Positions 52,951 to 63,076 of a stretch of 64,000 nt of DNA are shown one piece after another (the stretch's first letter is position 1; every line of letters starts with the position of its first letter). Made by a program: the position numbers and the translations under genes. Source of the DNA: DATFVA01 sp963774455 (GTDB lineage Bacteria; Bacteroidota; Ignavibacteria; Ignavibacteriales; Ignavibacteriaceae); assembly GCA_963774455.1 (NCBI GenBank), contig CAVZFD010000004.1, positions 744,001 through 808,000 on the forward strand, written 5' to 3'. A model generated the notes under the pieces. That model had not been told where the DNA came from. It searched no databases and saw only the letters and a program-made list of their open reading frames with translations.

Positions 52951-54459
52951 TTATAAACCAGTCTTCTTCTCCTGGTATTCAATTTTTCGCATTACAGAGT
53001 TTTTGCGTCCGTAAAAGAAATAGATTACCATTCCAATTGCCAGCCATATAAATAATCTAAGCCAGTTTTCTCCGGGCAGCGAAAACATTAATAGAAGGCA
53101 GGTCAATATTCCGGCTACAGGGACAAATGGGACCCACGGTGCCCTGAAAGGTCTTTGAGCGTCAGGGTTAATTTTTCTCATTATTAAAACTGCCGAACAT
53201 ACTATAACAAATGCAAAAAGAGTTCCGATATTAACAAGCTCTGCTAATATTCTCAAAGGCAGCAATCCTGCCAATGTTGATACAAAAATACCGGTTAAAA
53301 TTGTTGACTTCCAGGGTGTGCGATATTTTTCATGGACTGCCCCAAAAACACTCCGGGGTAAAAGTCCATCCCTGGCCATTGCCAGGAAAATTCTCGGCTG
53401 GCTTAACATCATAACCAAAAGCACCGACGTTATTCCTGCTACAGCCCCAAGTGAAACAATAAATTGAACCCATGGCAATCCAACCTGCATAAAAGCATTA
53501 GAGACAGGTGCATCAATATTAATTTTATTATAGGGTACCATACCGGTTAAAACAGCGGCAACACAGATATAAAGAACCGTGCATATAATTAAGGAGACTA
53601 TTATGCCGATAGGGACATCTCTCTTTGGATTTTTTGCTTCCTCAGCATGTGTTGAGATTGAATCAAATCCTATATAAGCAAAGAAGATTACAGCCGCCCC
53701 TGCCAGCACACCTACCGGGGCACCGCCCAGCCCGGTTTGCCCAAGTAATGTCTTACCAAATATGCTTATGCCGGTAAAACCATAAGGGGCAAATGGTTTC
53801 CAATTAGCAACATTTATATAAAACATCCCGATAATTATAACAAGCAAAACAATAATTAATTTTGTTATAACCAGTCCCGCATTGAATCCGGCACTTTCGC
53901 GAATACCCTTTACCAGGATTATAGTAACTATAATGGTTATAAGTATAGCAGGCAGATCGATTACTGTCCCTGTAGAGGACAGGTACCCTGTGACTGCGTC
54001 AAAATCAAATGGTGATTTTGTTAAAGCAAAGGGGATATAGACACCGAAGATGCTTAGAAAATCCTGAAAATAATGAGACCATCCATGAGCAACCGTTGCA
54101 GAGGCAACCGCATATTCAAGAATTAAATCCCATCCGATAATCCATGCAAATAATTCACCCAATGTGGCATATGCATATGTATATGCTGAACCCGCAACGG
54201 GCACCATTGAGGCAAACTCGGCATAACAAAGAGCGGCAAAAACACAGGCTGCACCAGAGAAAGCAAAGGAAAGTATAATACCGGGTCCCGCTTTATCGTG
54301 TGCGGCAACTCCGGTTAAAACAAAAATGCCGGTTCCTATAATTGCTCCTATACCCAGGCTCGTTAAAGCAACTGGTCCAAGAACTCTACGGAGCCTGTTT
54401 TCACCTTTCATTTCTTCCAGCAAAAGGGACAGCGGTTTTTTAGCAAACAGTTTATTCAT
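52951..54459 (-). CDS. APC-family amino acid permease (cationic amino acid transporter-like)
   Basis: The 502-residue carrier has about twelve helices, the start IGAIIGTGIFVLTG and the word FFAYIGFDSISTHAEEAKNP, as in YfnA/CAT-type transporters. The probable substrate is a neutral or basic amino acid. It lies 261 bases before the other permease on the same strand. Length is normal for the family and no truncation is seen. Confidence 0.92.
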   Translation of the reverse strand: MNKLFAKKPLSLLLEEMKGENRLRRVLGPVALTSLGIGAIIGTGIFVLTGVAAHDKAGPGIILSFAFSGAACVFAALCYAEFASMVPVAGSAYTYAYATLGELFAWIIGWDLILEYAVASATVAHGWSHYFQDFLSIFGVYIPFALTKSPFDFDAVTGYLSSTGTVIDLPAILITIIVTIILVKGIRESAGFNAGLVITKLIIVLLVIIIGMFYINVANWKPFAPYGFTGISIFGKTLLGQTGLGGAPVGVLAGAAVIFFAYIGFDSISTHAEEAKNPKRDVPIGIIVSLIICTVLYICVAAVLTGMVPYNKINIDAPVSNAFMQVGLPWVQFIVSLGAVAGITSVLLVMMLSQPRIFLAMARDGLLPRSVFGAVHEKYRTPWKSTILTGIFVSTLAGLLPLRILAELVNIGTLFAFVIVCSAVLIMRKINPDAQRPFRAPWVPFVPVAGILTCLLLMFSLPGENWLRLFIWLAIGMVIYFFYGRKNSVMRKIEYQEKKTGL

Positions 54460-54692
54460 TTTTATCTCAGGAAGTTTACTTTTTATTAATGTTTTATTTT
54501 AACGGTTTAAATTCCGTAAAAATTATTGTTAACCAGGGTTTACATTCTTAAACATAATTAATTATGTTTATTTATAATAGAAACTTTCTTGATAATTATT
54601 AGGTAATGTTTAGTCACTATCAAATGCCGAAAAAACTTACAGACTACTCTCCGGAAGCATACTTTCTTAGTAGAAAAAAAATACTTCCACAA

Positions 54693-55163
54693 TTATGAAG
54701 ATTCTTTAAGATGCCTCAAAAATGTCATTAAATATAAGGATTTATCGGTAATTATCCCGCTTCTTTCTCTCCGTTCAATAACTGCTACTTCTTCTCCTAT
54801 TACATTCATAACTGTAATCTTAACATTGGATTTATTTTGTATACCAAATCTAATTGTTGTCGTAGAGTTGAAAGGATTGGAGAAATTCTCTTCAAGCAGG
54901 TAAGAGTATGCTCTCAGTTCTACTTCAACTATATCAGAGTACTCATAGCTTCCATCATAATCAACCTGTTTTAACCTGTAGATGTAATTTTTGTTTTCAA
55001 CTTTTTTAGCTGAGCAGCTATATGAATGTCGTTTAATATTTAAAAACTTTTCAACTGAGCGCCAACACATCCGCAAGCCCTCATCGCCAACGAAGCAGTG
55101 TAAGTCTCTGTAACTGAATAAATTACCAGCAAGGTTCCTATCAGATAATCTTAGTACCTGCAA
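54693..55163 (-). pseudogene. Decayed T9SS sorting-domain fragment
   Basis: The open frame (156 codons) has an unrecognised first third. It then matches FnIII and T9SS tail pattern: YRLKQVDYDGSYEYSD followed by LLEENFSNPFNSTTTIRF and KITVMNVIGEEVAVIE. The usual NYPNPFNPTT reads FSNPFNSTT and the final GxYxxR strand is lost. There is no signal peptide or upstream domain, so it is the remnant of a larger secreted protein. The flanking 233 and 161 bases show nothing else. Confidence 0.7.
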
Positions 55164-55324
55164 ATCAAAAATTATAATTGCCTGTTAAGATGAATTGAAT
55201 TATTTTTGACCATATTTGTGGATAATATGGGGTAATATATTATACTATACTAATCGTCGAGGGTGAGAATAATGTCGATGATATCACCATAAAGTAACTT
55301 TATCATAAATAAGGAGATCTTAGA

Positions 55325-55417
55325 ATGATAAGATTGATCCTGTTTCTTTGTTGCTATACTTTAATAATGTTCCCTCCAATTTGGCAATCTCAACTACAGG
55401 CGCAGATCAAATGTTAA
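55325..55417 (+). pseudogene. Orphan signal-peptide ORF (truncated secreted gene)
   Basis: Thirty codons after AAGGAGATCTTAGA-ATG encode a basic start, a hydrophobic core and a QLQAQ-like cleavage region, then stop at 55415. The rest of the protein is absent. The ribosome site is good, so this is probably the 5' end of a lost secreted gene. Confidence 0.45.
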
Positions 55418-55507
55418 TTAAAATACAAGCAATTAAACGGAGTCAAATTAGTTAATTGATTTCAGTTGAAACGTAATTAAAGGAATTAGTAATATAGAGG
55501 AGAACTT

Positions 55508-57683
55508 ATGCCGGTAATAAACAGGAATTTTTATCTAACCCCAACAGTTGTTTTTATAATAATCTTAAATTTCTATGGTACAGCAAGTGCCCAGAACAAT
55601 TGGAAACCAAATACTGATTGGGGACATTGGATATTAGGACAAAAATCAGATCTGGAATTTCTTAAAAAGAATAATATGACTGTTACATTTGGCAGCGGCG
55701 CTCCTAATGTAGACGAAGTGACCAGGGCGGAATTTGATAGTCTGATGGAAAATGCTAAAAAGTTTAATGAGTCATATCATAATAAAGGCTATATAGTTCT
55801 TAGATACCTTTCCACTTCTCTAAACGGGAACTCAGAATCCAATAAGGATATTCCTAAAAAAGAACAGATTAATTTTCTAAACTTCTACAATGAGAGATGG
55901 GATGATTTTAAGGACTACATTGGTCCCAAACCGGCAGAAGATCCTACTACCTGGTTAATGATCAGACCCGATGGAAGTTTCCCGTTTTATCGCTATGCAC
56001 CCTATGGTAAAGAAACTGATGAAGGTTTTGAGGCCTGGGGTGTTCCGGTAAATCCGGGTTATCTGCGGATGATGGAAGGAAAAATACGAGCGCAGGCTGA
56101 AACCGGAATAGATGGTTCGTATATAGATTGGACTCAAATTGCGGAGGAAACATCGTACGATAAATATTCAAAAAAAGGATTTATTGAATATTTACATAAA
56201 AACCTCCCATCCAATATTAGTAAAGAAAAATATGGCATTACCGATTATGAAAAAATAAAATTACCAGAAAAATCTGGTGAAAAATTCTGGATGGAATGGA
56301 TAACTTACCGCGGTACTCAGGTTGCTGATTTCCATAAACATATGCGAACAGTTGCCCGTAAATATAATCCGCATTTTATGGTGTCCGGTAATGTATTCGG
56401 GGGATTTGGCTTTGGCCCCATCGCGTATCTTGCGGCTGGAAATATTGAAATGCTGGGTAGAGATGGTTATGACGATTTCATCTATTCGGAAATGCAGGAG
56501 TATTTAGATGCAGCACCAAGGAATAAAGATGGTGTTAAAATTACAAACAGTCCTGCGCTAAAGTATGTCGTCGCCGCCGCCCATGGTAAACCGGTAATTG
56601 TTTACGCTACTGAAATAACACCGCCAATATTTCCAAATCCCACTGAGAAATGCCTTAGTGCTATGTCGCAGATAAATATTGCTGAAGCTGTTGCAAATCA
56701 ATGCATCTTCAGAGAGAAACGGGAAACACCGCAGGGTGCTGCTGATATGTATTCATTTCTTGCAAAAAACCGTTCGGATCTGATAGGATCAAGGCTCTAT
56801 AGTAATATTGGAATTTTGGGCTCAATAAATCAGTACCTTGCTGATGAACAAAGTTTCGCATTCAGTACTTCAAGAGTATTTGCTGATAAAGGAATATCAC
56901 ATGTATTTATAGTTGAAGATGATTTACTGACAAATAAAGTAAATCAATTTGATTTAATAATACTGCCCTACATACCTTTATTAAGTTTGGAAAAACAAAA
57001 TGCATTGGTAGAATTTGTTAATAAAGGAGGAAGCCTGATTGTTCTGGGTGCTGACCGGTATAAAAGACCAGTATAATCTTGCAAATAAAAATATCCCTCT
57101 TTTAGAAGCCGCACAATTATCAGACTATCCTCAAAAGAAAGAATCTAAAAATATCGGCAGCGGCAAAATACTATTTATACCCTTACAAATTCCGGATAGT
57201 AAATTCCTTACTAAGTATGAACAGAAAGAAGGAACATTTTTCGGTTCTTCAATGGTAGATGTTTTTGCAGATGTACCCGAAGCTTATACGCGGGATAATA
57301 TAAATCCGGAGTTACGCGCTAAATTAGAATTAGTCGCAGAAGAATCCGTCAAATTACTCGGTTCAAAAATAACAAAGATTGAGGAAAATAATAAGTTTGT
57401 TGAATTTAGCACAATGCGCAAGAATGATGAACACTTACTTATCCATTTCGTTAATTATAATGTAACAGTTGATGGTGATATAACGCCGGCAGCAGATATC
57501 AAAACACAAATTGCCATTCCAAAAGGTCTCTCAATAAAGAATATAACCTATAGTGGAGAATTGGGAGATATGCAAAAATTAAAATATGAAAACAAAAAAC
57601 AGGATGATGCAAACCTGGCAATTTTTACCTTCCCAAAATTAAATATTTACGGCCTGGCAAAAATAGAATTAGAGGAAGATTAA
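55508..57683 (+). pseudogene. Secreted glycosidase-like protein, frameshifted near 57050
   Basis: Two overlapping frames (55508-57076 and 57039-57683) together encode about 710 residues. The first has a signal peptide ending in TASAQ and a barrel-like core with MIRPDGSFPFYRYAP and GIDGSYIDWTQIAEETS. It ends in a glutamine-amidotransferase-like FDLIILPYIPLLS stretch, as in trimerisation domains of GH42-like enzymes. The second frame carries on the C-terminal domain. The shift, one extra or two missing bases in GGTGCTGACCGG, breaks the gene. A carbohydrate-active role is probable but the GH family was not identified. Confidence 0.65.
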
Positions 57684-57999
57684 ATTTCAGAATTTATATA
57701 AAGAAATTCGAAAATTTAAGATTGTTACAAACAACTTTGATTATTCCGTTTATAGTTTCTTGTTCAAGGTAGTTGTGCTATGAAAGATTTTTCAAATTAT
57801 AAAAGTTGTCTAATAAATTCGGCATTGTATTTATGGGCTGCGCTTTAGTTGCCACGCCATTATATTGAGAATAACACAAATAGAGTTACTGTTATAGCAT
57901 TGTTATGATCATGCTTAAAAACACACAACCGAATTAAACAGACACGAAAAATTGTTTAACATTAATTAATAAATTAATACTTTTACCGGAGAAAATTAT
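57684..57999. other. Non-coding gap
   Basis: These 316 AT-rich bases hold no convincing gene, hairpin or repeat that I could see. Confidence 0.5.
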
Positions 58000-58866
58000 A
58001 TGAAAAATCCCTTAGATGTGGTACAGGAGTACTTCAATGCATGGAATGCGCACGATGCCGGTGAAATATGCAACATGTTTACTGAGGACGGTGAATATCA
58101 CGATTCGAATATAAAGGTACGAGGGCGTGATATCAGTACGTATTTACAAAGTCTCTGGGAGGCTTTTCCAGACCTTTTATTCGAAATAGTCAGCAAGTCA
58201 GAATCTGCCGATGGGATGGTAGCTGCTCAATGGCTGATGAAGGGAACCAATACCGGATCATTTCAGGGGTTACCTGCTTCGGGAGAAAAAGTATTACTTC
58301 CCGGTGCGGATTTTATAAAAATATCTGGTGATAAAATCGAATCTGTAAAGGGATACTTTGATAGTAAAGCTGTTCCGGAACAACTGGGCTTACAGGTACT
58401 GGTCCAGCCGGATCAGCTTGGCCCATTTTCCTTCGGCTATTCTGTTTTTGCGAAAACCGGAAAAATGAATAAACCGGGTGCATTTGGCATCACAGGGATC
58501 TGGAATTCTAATGAGGATACACCGGAGGTAAGGAATCGGGGACGGGATATTGCAAAAGAGTTATTAAAAATGGAAGGATTTATCGGCCTGTGTCTGGTCC
58601 GTGCGGGTGAGCGTAGTATAACAATCAGCGCATGGGATCATCCGGAAGATGTTCGTCGGATGCTGCACAGCCAAACTCACAATGATGCAAAGAAAAGATT
58701 CTGGGATGAACTGGCCTATGCGGCATTTACAAGCGTATGGGTGCCTCATCACATTAATCCGCTATGGGTAAGGTGCGGTAAATGCGGAAAAATGAGTCCC
58801 TATGAAAAAAATAAAGTGATATGCAGCTGTGGCGTCAAGTTGCCGGATCCGCCGCCATACTTTTAA
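58000..58866 (+). CDS. SnoaL-like / ferredoxin-like / zinc-ribbon three-part protein
   Basis: The 288-residue protein begins with a SnoaL-type cone (about 1-130, EYFNAWNAHDAGEICNMF start and GLPASGEKV). It continues with a dimeric alpha-beta-barrel-like part (about 140-245, ITISAWDHPEDVRRML). It ends in a ribbon with C259, C262, C275 and C277. SnoaL domains act on small carbon compounds, and the middle resembles antibiotic-monooxygenase-type domains. I know no named protein with this exact order. It stands alone, so the substrate is unknown. Confidence 0.75.
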   Translation: MKNPLDVVQEYFNAWNAHDAGEICNMFTEDGEYHDSNIKVRGRDISTYLQSLWEAFPDLLFEIVSKSESADGMVAAQWLMKGTNTGSFQGLPASGEKVLLPGADFIKISGDKIESVKGYFDSKAVPEQLGLQVLVQPDQLGPFSFGYSVFAKTGKMNKPGAFGITGIWNSNEDTPEVRNRGRDIAKELLKMEGFIGLCLVRAGERSITISAWDHPEDVRRMLHSQTHNDAKKRFWDELAYAAFTSVWVPHHINPLWVRCGKCGKMSPYEKNKVICSCGVKLPDPPPYF

Positions 58867-58992
58867 TCCGGGAAGATTGGGGCGGTGGACTAGGTACTGG
58901 ATGCTTGATTTCTGATAAAAGCCATTATCACGGTGCAGTATAAACGATAGTTATACCAATAAAGCGAATGATTATTATATGAGTGAGTGTCA

Positions 58993-59580
58993 ATGAAAGC
59001 CAGGAGTCCTGCAAAAAATTTTCCTATCGTTTGTGTGGGCGGTTCGGCTGGTGGTCTTGATGCCTATACCCGGTTACTAAAGCATCTGCCGGCCGATATG
59101 GGTATTTCTATTGTCATAGTAAATCACTTGAGAACCGTAGCCACCCATCTTCATGAGATTCTACCCAGCTACACAAAGATGCCGGTTGAGCTGATCACAG
59201 AGAGATTACTCATCGAGCCCAACCATGTGTTCATCATTCCAGAACAACGGGATTTGCATGTTCTTGATGAAGAGTTCCGTCTAAAGCCAATATCAAAACC
59301 CAGAGGATGGCCTGACGTAATTACGGTTTTTTTGCGTTCCCTAACGCAACATTGGGATGGTAAACTTATCGCCGTTATTGTTTCGGGTTATGATGGTGAC
59401 GGGTCGGCAGCGCTTTGCGCTATAAAAGAAGTTGGTGGAATTACAATAGCACAGAAGCCAGAAACAGCCGGGCAGCCTGATATGCCTGAAAGTGCAATGG
59501 CAAGCGGTTGTATAGATTTCGTTCTTTCACCTGAGGAAATTGCTAACGAAATTATACGAATTGCAAAGACGCGAATTTGA
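58993..59580 (+). CDS. Standalone CheB methylesterase domain
   Basis: ATG 58993 gives 195 residues of CheB catalytic domain without the receiver. The catalytic set is Ser18 in GGSAGG, a His in IVNHLR and an Asp in SGYDGDGS. CheB removes methyl groups from chemoreceptors. Here there is no receiver, CheR, CheA or receptor gene beside it, so its target is unknown; lone CheB domains also occur in sensory hybrids. A GTG codon at 58987 is an alternative start. Confidence 0.88.
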   Translation: MKARSPAKNFPIVCVGGSAGGLDAYTRLLKHLPADMGISIVIVNHLRTVATHLHEILPSYTKMPVELITERLLIEPNHVFIIPEQRDLHVLDEEFRLKPISKPRGWPDVITVFLRSLTQHWDGKLIAVIVSGYDGDGSAALCAIKEVGGITIAQKPETAGQPDMPESAMASGCIDFVLSPEEIANEIIRIAKTRI

Positions 59581-59624
59581 TTTTAGCGACTGTAATCATT
59601 TAATATTAAATCCGTTCATTAACA

Positions 59625-59819
59625 GTGGCTGTGCTTTTTTTTTACTTCAGCGCAGGGGCTATAATAGATAGCGGATTGTATGGAAGGATGCGCGGAAATA
59701 GTTTGGCAGTCCACACGAGTTGGAGGATATATACATCTACAATTTCTCTCATCTTGAGTGCTGCATTTGGCTGGTTGCTGTTTAGAAAAAGAAATAGATC
59801 AAGAAAGAATATAATATGA
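59625..59819 (+). CDS. Possible small membrane protein
   Basis: A GTG-started 64-codon frame has two hydrophobic segments (about 2-14 and 38-53) and a basic end KRNRSRKN. No family was recognised and no ribosome site is clear, so it may be spurious. Confidence 0.3.
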   Translation: MAVLFFYFSAGAIIDSGLYGRMRGNSLAVHTSWRIYTSTISLILSAAFGWLLFRKRNRSRKNII

Positions 59820-59840
59820 CAATTTTAACTAAGAATGAAA

Positions 59841-59915
59841 ATGAAAGGCAATGAAAAATTATTTTCTTTTCTTAACAAACGCTTAGCTGATGAACTAGGG
59901 GAAAAAACGATGTGA
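59841..59915 (+). pseudogene. Eroded bacterioferritin start
   Basis: ATG 59841 begins a 24-codon frame whose first 19 residues read MKGNEKLFSFLNKRLADEL, matching the opening of bacterioferritin. The sequence then loses homology and stops at 59913. Faint later words (NIIER) could be further remnants. It directly abuts the GC-rich segment. The call rests on one conserved stretch. Confidence 0.5.
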
Positions 59916-60018
59916 AAGCATTAGAGAACTAAAATATTATTGAGCGATGAAAACAAGAACAAACAATTGTAATTATTGAAACAGAAGAAGACCCAGGCGC
60001 TGATAGCGGGCGATGTCT

Positions 60019-61329
60019 TCATCCAGTACCTGACGATAACCAACCTCCGCTAAATCCGGCGCGACGCAAGCCTGTGTTGATATAAGGACAGTTCTGCATC
60101 AACTTCCACAGCAAACCAGTTCGATAATTTTCAATCATTAGAACGATCGGTCCCTGGTTGATCCCAAAATGCCACGGCGAAACCCAGCCGTACGGATTGG
60201 CGGATTTCGACGGGTAGGTTGGATTGAATGTCGCTTTGAAGCCGTACCGATTACCGGTCTTCAGGCCAACGTCATTTACGAAATACTCGATGGCCGGCAG
60301 CACGATCTCCGGCGCAAACGGAAGCGACGCGACGACCGCCCAGGGCGCGACACAGCCGTCATCCGGCCCGTATGGCACGCCGCGCGCCAGGTATCCGAAG
60401 AATTGACGTTCGACGCCGTCCACTTTGATCGTGTCGGGACCGGGACCGTCGCTTGCCGTGATTCCCCAGCAATTGCGGCCATACTCGGCGAACTTGAGCG
60501 GGTTTTCTATTGCATACCGTTGCTGCACGTAAGTCGCGCGACGGCTGTTCTCAAAATAGTCGATCCCCTTTTCGTGCATGAACGCATCTTGTATTCCGCG
60601 AAAATCGATCCACAGATGCGAGAGCTGATGCGTGAAGAGCGGGCCAGCATAAAGATAGTCGTAGCCGTGACTGTGTTCCCACGTGTAAGTCGAAACCCAC
60701 GCAGAATAGCAACTCTCGGGCAGCGGGTGCGTGGGCGAACCCAAACCCAGGATGTAGAGTACCAGTGCCTCGTCGTAGCCTTCCCAACGGTACTTGAGAA
60801 AGCCGTTCTCCGGATTCCAGCCGTGCGTCACTGTTTTGCCGCCGTTCTGCGCCCATTGCCAATCTGTGCGGCGAAAGAGCGCATCGGCAAGCGTGCGGAT
60901 TTCATTTTCGTCGGCTGTGTCCGAAGAAAAATAAACTCCCGCCGTCAATACTCCCGCCAGCAGCAGCGCGGTATCGACGGTGGACAGCTCACACATGCTA
61001 TCGCGCTTTCCATTGGTCATGTCGAGAAAGTGGTAATAAAAACCCTTGTAGCCTGTTGCATCGGGATCGGCGCTCTGTACGCTATTATGGAAAAAACGCA
61101 ACGTCGCTAGCGTTCGCTCGACTGCACTTGCGCGCGTGATGAATTTGCGCTCGACACCAACGGGGTAAGAGGACAGCGCCAACCCGACTGCTGCGATACT
61201 TGCCGGTGCTCCGGTCTTCGTTTTGTCCGCGATCAAGCCGTTCGTTGGGTTCGCTTCGTGAACAAAGTACTCGAACGTCTCTCGTTGCAAAGTCCCCATC
61301 AATTTGGCACTGAGCTTTGGATCACTCAC
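60019..61329 (-). CDS. Glucoamylase-like / GH144-type enzyme
   Basis: The 436-residue protein has the (alpha/alpha)6-barrel pattern of the PF10091 glucoamylase-like group, whose characterised members include GH144 beta-1,2-glucanases. Matching words are GYKGFYYHFLDM near 117, HGWNPENGFLKYRWEGYDEALVLYILGLG in parts near 170-200, and NPYGWVSPWHFGINQGP near the end. The start was set at GTG 61329, which overlaps the GH39 stop by four bases (GTGA). There is no signal peptide in this version. Codon use is GC-rich, unlike its surroundings. Substrate is not certain. Confidence 0.8.
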   Translation of the reverse strand: MSDPKLSAKLMGTLQRETFEYFVHEANPTNGLIADKTKTGAPASIAAVGLALSSYPVGVERKFITRASAVERTLATLRFFHNSVQSADPDATGYKGFYYHFLDMTNGKRDSMCELSTVDTALLLAGVLTAGVYFSSDTADENEIRTLADALFRRTDWQWAQNGGKTVTHGWNPENGFLKYRWEGYDEALVLYILGLGSPTHPLPESCYSAWVSTYTWEHSHGYDYLYAGPLFTHQLSHLWIDFRGIQDAFMHEKGIDYFENSRRATYVQQRYAIENPLKFAEYGRNCWGITASDGPGPDTIKVDGVERQFFGYLARGVPYGPDDGCVAPWAVVASLPFAPEIVLPAIEYFVNDVGLKTGNRYGFKATFNPTYPSKSANPYGWVSPWHFGINQGPIVLMIENYRTGLLWKLMQNCPYINTGLRRAGFSGGWLSSGTG

Positions 61330-62816
61330 GATTGCGAGTCTCCCTTTGATGGCTTGGGTGCCAGCTCGACCGTGATGGCAGCGATCGCTTGCGGGGGCAT
61401 CGCAAATTCTAGGTGCAGTGTGCCCGCGTGGTACTTCCATTTCAGCTGCTCGCGTGCGATTTGTGATGCCACATGCAATTGCTCGACCTCCCGCTCAGTC
61501 GGCAGCGCCGGTTTACCCATTTCAATCCAGAGTCGTTTTGCGTTCGCATGATCGTCGTCGATGCGCTCGATATAAACATTTCGCGACGGTTGAAGGCCGG
61601 TCAGTTGCACGCGAACTGATTCCTTCTCAATTGGATGATGAGGCAACACGTGGTTCGTCAGCAGAACCGTCACCGCGTCGCGACCGCGCACGACCCACGC
61701 GTCCACCGACTTATGCTTTCCTTTGACGGACAATTCATCAACACCGAGCCGGTGCAACAACTCGAAGGCGCGGTATGAAGGTTTGGCGATCCCTTGCAGA
61801 GTAAGCAGGCCGAACCCACCCTGAAAAGCGGTGGCCGGCATGTAGTTTTCCTCGAAGACATCCGTAAACGTCCAGAAGCTATAGCCTTTGACGAGACCGC
61901 GCGCCTCCATCATCGTTTTGATAATGACGGCTGCGGTGTACGGTTCATCGTGCAGGTGGTCGCGCGGGTTCGAGGATGAACTCCATTCTGTGTAGTAGAC
62001 CGGTTTGCCCCGCGCTTTACGGTGCGTTTCTTGTGCCCACTTCCGCAGAATACTCCGCTTGCTGTGGGCAAGCTGCGTCTCGGTATCTTCACCAATTGAG
62101 CCCAGAGCATCGGTCGGGTAGTGATGCGTACTGACAAAATCCACCGGCACTTTGTTCTTTCTGCAGAAATTCAGAAACTCAGTGATCCACCCGTTATTCG
62201 CCGTCGCGGGGCCACCTACCTGCAATCGACCGTCCACCGCTTTGATCGCCTGGGCGGTGAAGCGATAGAGCTTGAAGTAATCCGCCTGCGTGCCAGTCCA
62301 AAAGGACTTGAGATTCGGTTCGTTCCACACTTCGAAGAGCCACGTGCTGACTTCGTCGATGCCGTAGCGCTGGACCCAATGCGTCACCAGCCGGGCGATG
62401 AACTTCGCCCATTCGGCATAATCTTTGGGCGGCGTCACATTCCCGCCGTAGTGAAATACCGTTGTGCTGCTGGACGAAAGTGTCGAGGGCATAAAGCTCA
62501 ATTCGACGAACGGTTTCATCCCGATCGACAAAAGAAAATCGCAGATCTGATCGGCATTGAAGAACGAGTAGAGAAGCTTTTGTTGCTCGTCCATGAGCGT
62601 ACCCATGTCATCGCTAAGCAAATCATGAAAGCGCACGTGACGAAAGCCGAGTTGCTCGCGGCATTGTCGCAACTGCCGCTGCCAGTCCGCGCGAAGCGCC
62701 AGCGGCGCATGCCCGCTGCCGACGGTGTGTTCCCAAAAATGCGGAAGCGGTGCCGACTTATCCGAAAGGCGGCAACTGAACTGAATATGCTTCGCGCGAT
62801 GCGTCTTGGTCTTCAT
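61326..62816 (-). CDS. GH39-family glycoside hydrolase (beta-xylosidase-like)
   Basis: The 496-residue enzyme has the GH39 clan A barrel with acid/base Glu166 in WNEPN and nucleophile Glu277 in YYTEWSS. Family members are beta-xylosidases or iduronidases. The start at 62816 was chosen because its ATG overlaps the TGA of the upstream porter remnant (ATGA). It is GC-rich, with the GH144-like gene tightly coupled downstream. There is no signal peptide, so it works on imported sugars. Confidence 0.87.
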   Translation of the reverse strand: MKTKTHRAKHIQFSCRLSDKSAPLPHFWEHTVGSGHAPLALRADWQRQLRQCREQLGFRHVRFHDLLSDDMGTLMDEQQKLLYSFFNADQICDFLLSIGMKPFVELSFMPSTLSSSSTTVFHYGGNVTPPKDYAEWAKFIARLVTHWVQRYGIDEVSTWLFEVWNEPNLKSFWTGTQADYFKLYRFTAQAIKAVDGRLQVGGPATANNGWITEFLNFCRKNKVPVDFVSTHHYPTDALGSIGEDTETQLAHSKRSILRKWAQETHRKARGKPVYYTEWSSSSNPRDHLHDEPYTAAVIIKTMMEARGLVKGYSFWTFTDVFEENYMPATAFQGGFGLLTLQGIAKPSYRAFELLHRLGVDELSVKGKHKSVDAWVVRGRDAVTVLLTNHVLPHHPIEKESVRVQLTGLQPSRNVYIERIDDDHANAKRLWIEMGKPALPTEREVEQLHVASQIAREQLKWKYHAGTLHLEFAMPPQAIAAITVELAPKPSKGDSQS

Positions 62817-62923
62817 AATTCTCTCGGATGCTTTCCAACCAGCCAATGATCTTCAATCTGTTCGAGGGTTTTGCCCTTGGTTTCCGGTACAAGGAAGAAT
62901 GCAAAAACCATGCACCGATACTG
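62813..62923 (-). pseudogene. C-terminal remnant of an MFS sugar porter
   Basis: The last 33 codons before TGA (62813-62815) include FLVPETKGKTLEQIEDHW, the hallmark tail of sugar porter family carriers. Upstream the frame closes at a TAA after about ten codons and the DNA turns AT-rich near 62930. So only the end of the transporter gene came with this segment. Confidence 0.75.
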
Positions 62924-63076
62924 ACCTGCCCCATATTATGTACCAATTATAAGACAGTAATATTTCATTGTCAAGCATTGGTGATCTGATTTGTTGTCGC
63001 CGGGATTTGTCTCTACAACTTGCACCCGATGGATTTCATAGGAATACCGGATATCCTTTAGCAGTAGGAAAAAACA

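Noticed and set aside
60169..61110. 313-codon plus-strand open frame
   Set aside because: It lies antisense to the GH144-like gene in GC-rich DNA, where long accidental frames are common; it has no recognisable domain.
62121..62849. 242-codon plus-strand open frame
   Set aside because: Antisense shadow of the GH39 gene, caused by GC-rich codons.
59990..62925. Integrative or transposable element
   Set aside because: No integrase, transposase, tRNA site or flanking repeat was found; recombination or an assembly join is more likely.
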